DNA of 13,298 bases from UBA6022 sp036382575. GTDB lineage: Bacteria; Patescibacteriota; Saccharimonadia; Saccharimonadales; Saccharimonadaceae. The position numbers and the translations under genes were made by a program. The notes below the pieces were generated by a model. The model had not been told where the DNA came from. It did no database searches and saw nothing but the letters and a program-made list of their open reading frames with translations. Shown here one piece after another: positions 1 to 6,508 of this stretch (the stretch's first letter is position 1; each line of letters opens with the position of its first letter). The stretch spans positions 1-13,298 of the forward strand of contig DASVHL010000046.1 of NCBI GenBank assembly GCA_036382575.1. The letters run 5' to 3'.

Positions 1-183
1 GGGCTAGACCGAGGTGAGTTAGATAAGATACTTGAGCGCTCGGCTGGCAGTAATACAGCTCCGGCGGTTGAAGCTCGTCAAGATTATGTCCAAGAGCCAC
101 AGCACCAAGAATATCGTTCAAGCGACCAGCGCTATAAACACAAAAAGAAAGAATCGTTTCTTGGCGATCTGTTCGACTTCTAG
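1..183 (+). CDS. zf-TFIIB-type zinc-ribbon protein, C-terminal fragment
   Basis: The window opens inside a plus-strand gene in frame 1, which ends with TAG at 181-183 after 60 visible codons. The first residues, GLDRGELDKILERS, match the end of the zf-TFIIB zinc-ribbon motif, where a Trp-Leu-Asp-x-Gly-Glu-Leu stretch follows the second Cys pair. The rest is a hydrophilic linker (PQHQEYRSSDQRYKHKKK) and a terminal SFLGDLFDF. Short proteins of this family often have a basic linker and a conserved hydrophobic tail of this kind. The Cys ligands lie upstream of the window and cannot be seen. The cellular role of the family is not established; it is usually taken as a small zinc-binding cytosolic protein. 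Its stop overlaps the stop of the convergent membrane protein by four bases (CTAG, 180-183). Confidence 0.65.
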   Translation, partial: GLDRGELDKILERSAGSNTAPAVEARQDYVQEPQHQEYRSSDQRYKHKKKESFLGDLFDF

Positions 184-695
184 TGCCCAATAACGACCTT
201 TAGTGCAACAATACCAAGTCCAATTGCCAGTTCGATAGCTACCAGTATAAAAATTGGTAGCTTTTTGGCTTTTAGCGATAATGCGGATCCTATTGACCAT
301 CCAGCTAGGAGGATCAAGGCACTAATAATCGAAACGTTGATCGCAACCTCAAGACTAATCAGGTGAATCATTGATAGTCCGATCATAAGTAGTGGAAATA
401 TGAGTGATGCGAGCATCGGTGCGTGACGACGCAGTTGATGATGGGTTTCCTGGACATTATCTAGTTGACCTGGAAAAATAAGCCGACGTGACATTTGCGT
501 TGCGACGATACTGGCTGCCCATAATGAGACAATTGTGCCACAGATAATATAGACGGCATGGAGCGCACTTGCATGATCGGCATCGATGCTGATCAGTACG
601 GCAAGCAGTGCGAGTGTGGCGTAAATACGCTCCTTTAGTAGTTCAGCGATATATTCTTTTTCATGTTCGGTTTGAGGAGGTTTTGTTGAGCGCAT
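180..695 (-). CDS. Hypothetical five-TM integral membrane protein
   Basis: This 171-residue protein has a hydrophilic, Glu/Lys-rich N-terminus (about residues 1-24). About five hydrophobic segments follow, near 25-38, 44-66, 93-115, 117-139 and 146-168. The loop between segments two and three (67-92) is charged and His-rich (ETHHQLRRH). I do not recognise a named family; similar uncharacterised membrane proteins with a charged N-terminus ahead of a TLALLAV-type helix occur in Actinobacteria. No catalytic motif is evident. It lies 23 bp downstream of the 126-aa membrane protein on the same strand, so they may be co-transcribed. A possible TGn-extended -10 (TGTTACACT, 711-703) sits just before its ATG, so it could also be expressed alone. 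No convincing Shine-Dalgarno is visible. Confidence 0.7.
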   Translation of the reverse strand: MRSTKPPQTEHEKEYIAELLKERIYATLALLAVLISIDADHASALHAVYIICGTIVSLWAASIVATQMSRRLIFPGQLDNVQETHHQLRRHAPMLASLIFPLLMIGLSMIHLISLEVAINVSIISALILLAGWSIGSALSLKAKKLPIFILVAIELAIGLGIVALKVVIGH

Positions 696-718
696 ATCTT
701 CTAGTGTAACAAATCAAA

Positions 719-1099
719 CTAGCTCACGGCGATAAGCGTCGTGAGTATTGCAAGTGCTAACGCCACGGGAGTCATGAGGTTTCGCTCTGGCTTACTGCGT
801 GAGACAGCGTTCATTAACACGCCTAACCAAAAGTAGCCTACGAGTACCCAGGTTGCGATATCGACAAAAAATTGGTTATTGATTAGCTCAAGAATGCCTG
901 CCCTATCCAGAATAATGATCGTAAAAAACAAATAGATGACAACTGAACTTAGGCTACTGATGCGTAGTTTTCGCGGCAAGATTATATGTTGCCCGCCCCA
1001 GGCATATTTTCCAAGAGGTGCACCGAGTGCAAGTGTGATTTGGAATAGCACTAGCCCAGCAATAATGATGCAGAAAAGAATAGGTGTGATATCGGTCAT
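719..1099 (-). CDS. Hypothetical four-TM membrane protein
   Basis: The product is 126 residues with four predicted transmembrane segments, near 6-27, 48-65, 78-98 and 108-125. Between the first two is the stretch ALGAPLGKYAWGGQH followed by LPRKLRISS, and before the last helix is SRSKPERNLMTPVAL. These two patches recur in a widespread uncharacterised family of small membrane proteins in Gram-positive bacteria, so the fold is probably conserved although its function is unknown. It appears to be the first gene of a two-gene unit with the 171-aa membrane protein. A TGn-extended -10 (TGATATGAT, 1114-1106) ends exactly six bases before the ATG at 1099, and there is no Shine-Dalgarno, so a leaderless transcript is predicted. 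Confidence 0.72.
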   Translation of the reverse strand: MTDITPILFCIIIAGLVLFQITLALGAPLGKYAWGGQHIILPRKLRISSLSSVVIYLFFTIIILDRAGILELINNQFFVDIATWVLVGYFWLGVLMNAVSRSKPERNLMTPVALALAILTTLIAVS

Positions 1100-1105
1100 A
1101 GGCTA

Positions 1106-1114
1106 ATCATATCA
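1106..1114 (-). promoter_or_regulatory. Extended -10 promoter for a leaderless transcript
   Basis: On the minus strand TGA plus TATGAT (1111-1106) is followed by six bases and then ATG at 1099. Transcription should start about seven bases past the hexamer, on the A of the ATG. No good -35 is visible, which is usual for TGn-extended promoters. Confidence 0.5.
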
Positions 1115-1140
1115 AAGACGCAACAACTACAGGCTATAAA

Positions 1141-1761
1141 CTAAAGATTAGGCAGAGGCACCAGGCACATGGTTGAATTATCATCTGACCAAGAATAAGT
1201 ACTTGAGCTGGTCTTCATATCGGGAAATTGTCTGCCGCCACCATATTCTTCGACGACTGTTCTGTCGCCACAGTTTTGATTCTTGCCTGGTAGCGCATAG
1301 CGGAGCATATACGGTGTCACGATATCATTAACCTTAAATTGGTCCCAATTTTCGATATACGCCCCTACCCATTGGCTGCTAGAAAAGGGCGCTTGAAAGC
1401 TATAGTTTTGTGCTGCAGGAATAGATATTAGTGTACGTATTTGATTGTTGAATGTAGCGTCAACTTTACCTCCGCCATCGGCAGCGCCGCAATCGGCAAC
1501 CCCATCGCTATCACGGTCGACATATCCTGTTCCGAGACAAACACCTCCCGAACCGACGGTGGGATATGAAGAATTAATAGACCCATATGATAACAGCGCT
1601 CGTTTGTAAGCCTGAACCGCGGAAATTGTCTGGCTTATGTATGCCCGACGTTGAATTCCATTGTATGAGACGATCGTAATAGCAGCTAATATAGCAATCA
1701 CTACAATCACGATTAGTAATTCGACAATTGTAAAACCAGATTGTTTATTTTTTGCCCACAT
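1141..1761 (-). CDS. Type IV pilin-like protein (third gene of pilin operon)
   Basis: A class III signal is clear: a short basic leader ending KNKQSG, then FTIVELLIVIVVIAILAAIT with Glu at +5 of the mature protein. The G/F junction is the expected prepilin peptidase site, and the hydrophobic helix would anchor and pack the subunit. I start at the ATG at 1761-1759 (206 aa) because MWAKNKQSGFT matches the leader of the first pilin, MWAQRRQSGFT. An upstream ATG at 1785 would add eight residues. The C-terminal domain has GGVCLGTGYV, then DRDSDGVAD (residues 82-90 in this numbering), a D-x-D-x-D-G-x-x-D calcium-loop pattern, and ends with a Cys-containing YSWSDDNSTMCLV. The tail and the YPT...GGxCLGTG motif are shared with the second pilin, so the two are paralogs. 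The assembly machinery is not in this window. Confidence 0.88.
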   Translation of the reverse strand: MWAKNKQSGFTIVELLIVIVVIAILAAITIVSYNGIQRRAYISQTISAVQAYKRALLSYGSINSSYPTVGSGGVCLGTGYVDRDSDGVADCGAADGGGKVDATFNNQIRTLISIPAAQNYSFQAPFSSSQWVGAYIENWDQFKVNDIVTPYMLRYALPGKNQNCGDRTVVEEYGGGRQFPDMKTSSSTYSWSDDNSTMCLVPLPNL

Positions 1762-1788
1762 CTTTATATCTAGTCTATGAAACATAAC

Positions 1789-2328
1789 CTAGATCTGCAA
1801 ATCAACATAACAAAGCAGCCTGCCGTTGCCATCATCCCACGTATAAGATAGACCCTTAGGACAATCAGACACCCCTCCATTAAACACTCCGGTCATCTGC
1901 AGCCATCCACCGCCATAATACACATAGGGGCCAACAGTTCCATTAATCGGCACATGATTAGCCTGTGGTAATGTTGCTACTGTTTTGAGCTTATCCATTA
2001 ATGGTACTGAGCTTAGTTCAGTAAGTGTATTGCCATTATTTGCGAGATAATCACGGCATTTCGCGCCAGGAAAGCCGGTACCTAAACAGTAGCCGCCGTC
2101 GGCCATTGTTGGGTATGTTCCGTTTTGGACTTTGTATATTTCGTATAATTTTCGCCACTGATTAAATTCGTTTAAGCGTGCAGAATTGTTTGCTCGTTGC
2201 TGTACACCGTTATAGGCTACGACCGTAATAGAGGCTAGAATGGCAATGACAACAATCACGACTAACAATTCAACAATCGTAAACCCATTTGCGAGCCCCT
2301 CGACTTTGGTCGATTTACCCACCAACAT
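1789..2328 (-). CDS. Type IV pilin-like protein (second gene of pilin operon)
   Basis: This pilin-like protein has the processing site EGLANG/FTIVELLVVIVVIAI with Glu at +5, so it should be cut by a prepilin peptidase and embedded or polymerised through its N-terminal helix. Two in-frame ATGs exist. The one at 2343 gives a 19-residue segment before F+1. The one at 2328, which I prefer, is preceded by a weak TGGAT about seven bases upstream and overlaps the first pilin by only 14 bp. The soluble domain contains YPTMADGGYCLGTG, a second Cys about 12 residues later, and a C-terminal YTWDDGNGRLLCYV that parallels the third pilin, which suggests a conserved disulfide-bonded fold. The overlap upstream and close spacing downstream indicate one operon with translational coupling. 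Pilus subunit versus minor pseudopilin cannot be decided. Confidence 0.87.
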   Translation of the reverse strand: MLVGKSTKVEGLANGFTIVELLVVIVVIAILASITVVAYNGVQQRANNSARLNEFNQWRKLYEIYKVQNGTYPTMADGGYCLGTGFPGAKCRDYLANNGNTLTELSSVPLMDKLKTVATLPQANHVPINGTVGPYVYYGGGWLQMTGVFNGGVSDCPKGLSYTWDDGNGRLLCYVDLQI

Positions 2329-2836
2329 ATGGCATCCAGCCATTGCTGTAGTATAGAATGTCGCGATCGGTACCGATGACTTGATTGATGCCTGCAGCTT
2401 GGCATATTATATTCGATCCAGTTCCTGCCCACGTAGTAGTTACCGTAAAGGCTCTTGTCGTTGACTGATAGGTAAAAATGTTTCCAGATTTACTTGATGC
2501 CACCAAAGCAAATTTATCTGGCCCGTCACCCGCGATGCGACAATAGAGTACGTTATGTGTGTTACTGCTAAATCCGTTACCGTAAACTGACTTTGATAAC
2601 TTAATATCTAGCGTCCCTAGCTGTACGTCCCCGACTGGATAGACGCCGTTATCGACTCTGTATAATTCAAATTTTTTCGCCAAGGCTTGCAGATCGTTCT
2701 TTACGGCTGTGTCGTTTGCGCGACTCTGAATGCCGTTATACGCAACAATAGTAATGGCTGCCAAGATAGCAATCACAACAATTACGATCAGTAATTCGAC
2801 GATAGTGAAACCAGATTGTCTACGTTGTGCCCACAT
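2315..2836 (-). CDS. Type IV pilin-like protein (first gene of pilin operon)
   Basis: The leader MWAQRRQSG is followed by FTIVELLIVIVVIAILAAIT, with the G9/F10 prepilin peptidase site and Glu14 at +5. The helix continues into VAYNGIQSRANDTAVKNDL, the amphipathic half of a pilin N-terminal helix. The C-terminal domain (about 60-173) is Ser/Thr/Gly-rich with two Cys, in YCRIAG and IICQAAG, that could form a disulfide. It lacks the CLGTG motif of the other two and so is a distinct subunit type. As the promoter-proximal gene of the three it may be the most highly expressed. Type IV pili in Saccharibacteria are linked to twitching and attachment to host bacteria, a plausible role here. Confidence 0.88.
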   Translation of the reverse strand: MWAQRRQSGFTIVELLIVIVVIAILAAITIVAYNGIQSRANDTAVKNDLQALAKKFELYRVDNGVYPVGDVQLGTLDIKLSKSVYGNGFSSNTHNVLYCRIAGDGPDKFALVASSKSGNIFTYQSTTRAFTVTTTWAGTGSNIICQAAGINQVIGTDRDILYYSNGWMPYVGG

Positions 2837-2842
2837 GTGTTT

Positions 2843-2853
2843 AGTATATTATA
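2843..2853 (-). promoter_or_regulatory. -10 region of the pilin operon
   Basis: The 28-bp gap between the deaminase gene and the first pilin contains, on the minus strand, overlapping hexamers TATAAT (2853-2848) and TATACT (2848-2843). TATACT ends six bases before the ATG at 2836, predicting a leaderless mRNA; TATAAT would give a leader of about five bases. There is no obvious -35 and no Shine-Dalgarno. Confidence 0.5.
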
Positions 2854-2864
2854 AAGTACTTGTG

Positions 2865-3380
2865 CTAACTATGGATCGAATTCGTCAATTTATTTTTGAT
2901 ATACGCCTCGTATGACTTCTCGTTGTATTCGGCGAGTGGGTAGATATCGGCGCCTTCGTTATTGTATAGTGCAAATTCACCGACACCTGCATCCATCGTG
3001 AGGCGGCTACAGACAGTACAAAATGGATCACCTGCGTCAGTAAAATCTCCATTGTCATCAACACGCATGAAATAGAGCACCGAACCTGCTAGTTTATCCG
3101 CACTTGTTTTGCATGCATCTAGGACGGCACGCCACTCTGCGTGAACGCAGCATGTTTTATCGTATTTTGGTTTGATCGAAGTGTCCATATCGGCACTACA
3201 TAAACGTTGGTTCTCATCGTCGAGTACTGGTGAATTGAATCCCTTTCCGATAACTACAGAATTCTTTACGATAACTGAGCCGCATTTGGCGCGTAGACAT
3301 GTCGCGTCTTCTGCCAGTACCGCTGCCATTTCAAAATACTGCTTGATGGATTGAAACGCTTCGCCCTCGACTCTTTTCAT
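2865..3380 (-). CDS. CMP/dCMP deaminase family zinc enzyme
   Basis: The 171-aa protein carries the zinc-dependent deaminase signature: H80-A-E82 (in CCVHAEWRA) and, 39 residues on, C121-x2-C124 (in DPFCTVCSR). His80, Cys121 and Cys124 would bind zinc and Glu82 would act as proton shuttle. The N-terminal part has the usual family strand pattern CGSVIVKNSVVIGKGFN. Substrate cannot be fixed from sequence; dCMP deaminase-like or another nucleotide or nucleoside deaminase is most likely, in the cytosol. Extra cysteines (28, 33, 61, 77, 78, 90) might hold a second zinc, as in some dCMP deaminases. TGCTACAAT (3395-3387) ends six bases before the ATG, predicting a leaderless transcript. The pilin genes start 28 bp downstream but have their own -10. 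Confidence 0.85.
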   Translation of the reverse strand: MKRVEGEAFQSIKQYFEMAAVLAEDATCLRAKCGSVIVKNSVVIGKGFNSPVLDDENQRLCSADMDTSIKPKYDKTCCVHAEWRAVLDACKTSADKLAGSVLYFMRVDDNGDFTDAGDPFCTVCSRLTMDAGVGEFALYNNEGADIYPLAEYNEKSYEAYIKNKLTNSIHS

Positions 3381-3386
3381 GATTGT

Positions 3387-3395
3387 ATTGTAGCA
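3387..3395 (-). promoter_or_regulatory. Extended -10 promoter of the deaminase gene (leaderless)
   Basis: Minus-strand TGC plus TACAAT (3392-3387) is followed by six bases and ATG at 3380, so the start codon should be at the 5' end of the mRNA. The -35 match is poor. Confidence 0.5.
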
Positions 3396-3435
3396 AATCG
3401 GCTCTAGATACTTGCTTTATAATTATTTTTTTGTC

Positions 3436-3451
3436 TAATTTACGTAAATTA
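3436..3451. promoter_or_regulatory. 16-bp perfect palindrome between divergent genes
   Basis: TAATTTACGTAAATTA is a perfect 16-bp palindrome. It covers the -35 region of the plus-strand promoter whose -10 is TATGAT at 3464-3469, and lies 41 bp upstream of the deaminase -10. It could be a dimeric repressor or activator site. No matching copy was noticed elsewhere in the window. Confidence 0.3.
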
Positions 3452-3460
3452 CAACATGAG

Positions 3461-3488
3461 TGGTATGATGTATGTACATAAGTGAGGA
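3461..3488 (+). promoter_or_regulatory. Extended -10 and Shine-Dalgarno for the glycosidase-like gene
   Basis: TGG plus TATGAT (3464-3469) forms a TGn-extended -10 with a predicted start near 3476. GTGAGGA at 3482-3488 lies seven bases before the ATG at 3496 and is a good ribosome-binding site. An upstream in-frame ATG at 3472 falls only two bases past the -10 and would not be in the transcript. Confidence 0.5.
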
Positions 3489-3495
3489 TGCATGT

Positions 3496-4959
3496 ATGCG
3501 CAGGATCAAACTTCCATCTAGAAATGTAAGTATTATTATCTCGACAGTCTTTGTTGGTGTGGTGGGTACCTGGCTAGCGGTCAGTCTTCATGCGGCGACG
3601 CCGACTGTTTCATCAGAAGCCGAAAACGGAACGCTAAGCAGTAAGGCCTGCTCGACGAGTGACACGACGGCATCCGGCAGTACCGCGGTAAAGTTTAGTT
3701 CAACAGCATGCGGCGGTGCTAATCCCCTGTCTGGGTTACCGCTAGTTGCGTGGTACGGCGGACCAAGCTATTACAATATCTCCAGCAAAGCTGTTGCTGC
3801 TGGCTGGACAAACAATACATTCTTCCCTGTCGGTGCTTGGTATATGCGTGCTAATCAGCAGTCTGACATTAATGTCTATAAGGCTCTCTTTATGAACCAC
3901 ACGGTCAAGATGGAAGACCAAGCTAATCTGCCACTGATCCGCTCTAATGGTCTCCAGGCATTTACCGACGAAACGCAATCTGTCGGCGCCGAAACAATTG
4001 GCTGGCACCTGACTGATGAAGCTGACATGAATTATGGTGCCGGTAGTGATCAATTTAACCCTGGACAGATATGGCCAAACGGATGTACGCCTCGCATCGA
4101 TAACGGTGGAGCCTGTGGTTTTACGGCTATGAGCTGGTGGCTTGCACAGTTTCCTACGAATGACGGTCGCCTATATCATGCAAACTATGGCAAAGGTATT
4201 TTTCCCGGTTGGCAAAGTGACAATGATTTCGCAAAGTTTGTTAACGACTACACGACTGTCGTATCGGATGATATTTATTGGTATACAGACAGTGATGTAT
4301 GTACGGGTGCCCAGGGACCAACTATGATTACCGGGACGGGACCGATCAGTCAGTATACGGGCCTGCACGACTTAACGACTGCCGAATGTCGACGCTCGGC
4401 CAACTATGGCGCCATTATTGATCGCATGATTGCACTTGACGCACTCGATGGTCAGCGACAACCTGTTTGGTCATTTGTCGAAGTTGGCAACCCATTTACC
4501 TATACGCGTTCAATCACTGGACCACAAATTGAAGGTGCTGTAGTGTCGTCGCTGATCCACGGTGCATCTGGAATTACTTATTTCAAACATAACTTTGGCG
4601 GTTCGTGTCAAACGACCGATGCCTTTATTGATTGTCCAGGTTCATACACAACGAATGTGACGAATATCAATAGTCGCATGAAAGACCTAGCAACGGTACT
4701 TAATACGCAGTCGTACCAGTATTCATTTGGTGCTACGATCGACACGATGTTGAAGTGGTATAACGGTTCGGCCTATATTTTTGCCATGGGAAAGAACGGT
4801 TCAACAGGCAGTAAAACGTTCACTTTGCCAAGCGGTCTTAGTTCGGCCGCAAACGTTCAGGTGCTATATGAAAGCCGAACATTACCAATCAGTAGCGGAA
4901 CATTTAATGATAGCTTTGCAGCTGAATATAGCTATCATATTTACAAAATAACACCTTAA
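3496..4959 (+). CDS. Secreted TIM-barrel glycoside-hydrolase-like protein
   Basis: From the ATG at 3496 the product is 487 aa. Residues 1-33 form a signal peptide or anchor (basic RRIKLPSRN, hydrophobic core, LHAA end). Residues 35-72 start with SSEAENGTLSS and contain TASGSTAVKF, resembling the opening strands of a CBM6/CBM35-like sugar-binding module but too short to be complete. The rest resembles a TIM-barrel hydrolase: FFPVGAWY starts the first strand region, GWHLTDEADM (Glu175) resembles the acid/base strand and WSFVEVGNP (Glu329) a second catalytic-acid strand. These acids are proposals. Six or more Cys in the barrel suggest disulfides and export. Residues from about 410 could be a small C-terminal beta domain. 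There is no dockerin. It sits 55 bp before the cohesin gene on the same strand. Family and substrate are unknown. Confidence 0.6.
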   Translation: MRRIKLPSRNVSIIISTVFVGVVGTWLAVSLHAATPTVSSEAENGTLSSKACSTSDTTASGSTAVKFSSTACGGANPLSGLPLVAWYGGPSYYNISSKAVAAGWTNNTFFPVGAWYMRANQQSDINVYKALFMNHTVKMEDQANLPLIRSNGLQAFTDETQSVGAETIGWHLTDEADMNYGAGSDQFNPGQIWPNGCTPRIDNGGACGFTAMSWWLAQFPTNDGRLYHANYGKGIFPGWQSDNDFAKFVNDYTTVVSDDIYWYTDSDVCTGAQGPTMITGTGPISQYTGLHDLTTAECRRSANYGAIIDRMIALDALDGQRQPVWSFVEVGNPFTYTRSITGPQIEGAVVSSLIHGASGITYFKHNFGGSCQTTDAFIDCPGSYTTNVTNINSRMKDLATVLNTQSYQYSFGATIDTMLKWYNGSAYIFAMGKNGSTGSKTFTLPSGLSSAANVQVLYESRTLPISSGTFNDSFAAEYSYHIYKITP

Positions 4960-4967
4960 TTTATAAC

Positions 4968-4973
4968 TATAAT
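4968..4973 (+). promoter_or_regulatory. Possible -10 for the cohesin-dockerin operon
   Basis: A consensus TATAAT lies just after the stop of the glycosidase-like gene, 59 bp before the ATG at 5033. TTTACA at 4940-4945 is a possible -35 but is 22 bp away, longer than optimal. A second hexamer, TACTAT, is at 4990-4995. Read-through from upstream is also possible because no terminator is visible between the genes. Confidence 0.3.
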
Positions 4974-5032
4974 GAGAATCTTCTGAAAATACTATCGACA
5001 CATAAGCGCTTTGGGTGTACGCTCTATATATC

Positions 5033-6502
5033 ATGAAAAACGTGAGCCGTTTGGGTGGAATACGTTGGGTAGCATTGTTGGCCGCTTTCACTTTCTTGGG
5101 ATGTGCAGTTGTTGTTCCGTTGTGGACGAGTCGGGTTTACGCCGCGACGGGCTCAATGTATTTAACCGGCACTAGTTCTGTTGCTCACGGTGGTACAGTT
5201 ACGTTAAACTTACGCATTAACCCTGGCACTCCAGTAACGGTGACCCAATCGAGCATCACCTATGACGCCTCGAAGCTGCAGTTTATTAGCATTAACACCA
5301 GCGGCTCGGCATTTGATACAAATGTGACACAATCTCAGTCAAGCGGATCAATTCAAATCGATCGCGCTAAACTCGATCCAGCCGGTGTGAGTACAGACTC
5401 ACTCATCGCGAGTATTTCATTCACCGCTTTGCCATATAGCGGCTCAACGGCCGTTAATCTTGTGCCACCAAGTAACGCCGCCTATAACGGAAGTTATACA
5501 AACCCGGCACTATCTGGCGCATCAATCAGCTTTACACCAGGTAGCTGCCCTGCAGGTCAGACTGGTACGCCACCGAGCTGTACCACCCCACCGGCCAGTG
5601 GTGGCGGTACGACTAGCGGCGGCTCATCATCCACAAAGCCAAGTAACTCAGGTTCAAACTCTTCACCTAGCACACCGTCCTCACCAACTTCAACTCCGGC
5701 ACAAACAACTCCCGAGGCTGTGTCAACACTGAGTGCTCCTTCAATTGTCAGTACAGACTTTCAATACACGGTAGCTGGCATTGTTGCTAAAACGAATCAA
5801 GCAGCTCAGGTGCAGGTAAAATATGGCCTTAGCGCCGATAGTTTGAACTTCCAAACGCCACTAACGGCATCTGGCACGTCTCATACCATTACGATTACCG
5901 ACAACCTGCCAATGGCTACGACTATTTACTATCAATTAGTTGCCACGGATGGTAAGGTCACGCAGGCCACCAAGACACAGACGGTTAAAACAAAGGGTGT
6001 AGTCGTGACTGTCTTATTGCTCGACAAGAACCGTAATCCTATTTCTGGTCAGACGGCCTCTATTGACGATCAAGAGGCAAAATCATCAAAAGACGGCTAT
6101 GTTACATTTAATAACTTGGCCCCTGGCGAACACCAAGTTGTGCTTAAGGATGGTGGCAAGAAGCGTAAACAGCCATTTGTTATACTTGCTAACATTACGA
6201 CAACTGCAGGCCGTCAATCTACTCCAGATCAAAATATCTTTGTTGTCTATGACGATTATGTCCCTGTCGGCTTGATTGGTGTGTTGCCATATGTTGGCGG
6301 TGGCCTTGTGCTTCTTACAGTTGTTGGTGCCGGGGTGATGTACTGGCGACGAAATGGTGGATTTTTGAAGCATAAAACTACAACCGTGCCAATTGAAGGT
6401 TTGATAGTTGGTGGTCAAGGATTGCCAAGCAAGACACCCTTCGATGAGTCTGCGTATAATCCATTTGAACCACATGATTCCCTCTCGGGACCTGGGAAGT
6501 GA
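5033..6502 (+). CDS. Membrane-anchored cohesin-domain surface protein
   Basis: From the ATG at 5033 (489 aa; an in-frame GTG at 5015 would add six) the order is: signal peptide 1-38 ending VYA; cohesin domain about 39-169 with VTLNLRINPG, SSITYDASKLQFISI, IQIDRAKL and SLIASISFTA; Pro/Ser/Thr/Gly linker 170-233; FN3-like domain about 234-321 (AQVQVKYGLS, TIYYQLVATD); a transthyretin/carboxypeptidase-regulatory-like domain about 322-406 (NPISGQTASI, DGYVTFNNLAPGEHQVVL); one transmembrane helix 411-437 with stop-transfer WRRNGGFLKHK; and a roughly 50-residue cytoplasmic tail. Cohesins bind dockerins, and a dockerin protein starts six bases downstream. The likely role is a surface receptor that holds the dockerin protein. 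No clear Shine-Dalgarno precedes either start. Cohesin is recognised from strand pattern only, so sortase-type adhesin folds are a weaker alternative. Confidence 0.75.
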   Translation: MKNVSRLGGIRWVALLAAFTFLGCAVVVPLWTSRVYAATGSMYLTGTSSVAHGGTVTLNLRINPGTPVTVTQSSITYDASKLQFISINTSGSAFDTNVTQSQSSGSIQIDRAKLDPAGVSTDSLIASISFTALPYSGSTAVNLVPPSNAAYNGSYTNPALSGASISFTPGSCPAGQTGTPPSCTTPPASGGGTTSGGSSSTKPSNSGSNSSPSTPSSPTSTPAQTTPEAVSTLSAPSIVSTDFQYTVAGIVAKTNQAAQVQVKYGLSADSLNFQTPLTASGTSHTITITDNLPMATTIYYQLVATDGKVTQATKTQTVKTKGVVVTVLLLDKNRNPISGQTASIDDQEAKSSKDGYVTFNNLAPGEHQVVLKDGGKKRKQPFVILANITTTAGRQSTPDQNIFVVYDDYVPVGLIGVLPYVGGGLVLLTVVGAGVMYWRRNGGFLKHKTTTVPIEGLIVGGQGLPSKTPFDESAYNPFEPHDSLSGPGK

Positions 6503-6508
6503 CGATAG

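Noticed and set aside
5460..5732. His/Gln-rich 90-codon frame inside the cohesin gene
   Set aside because: It is the shifted reading of the Ser/Thr/Pro linker; low complexity and wholly inside a supported gene.
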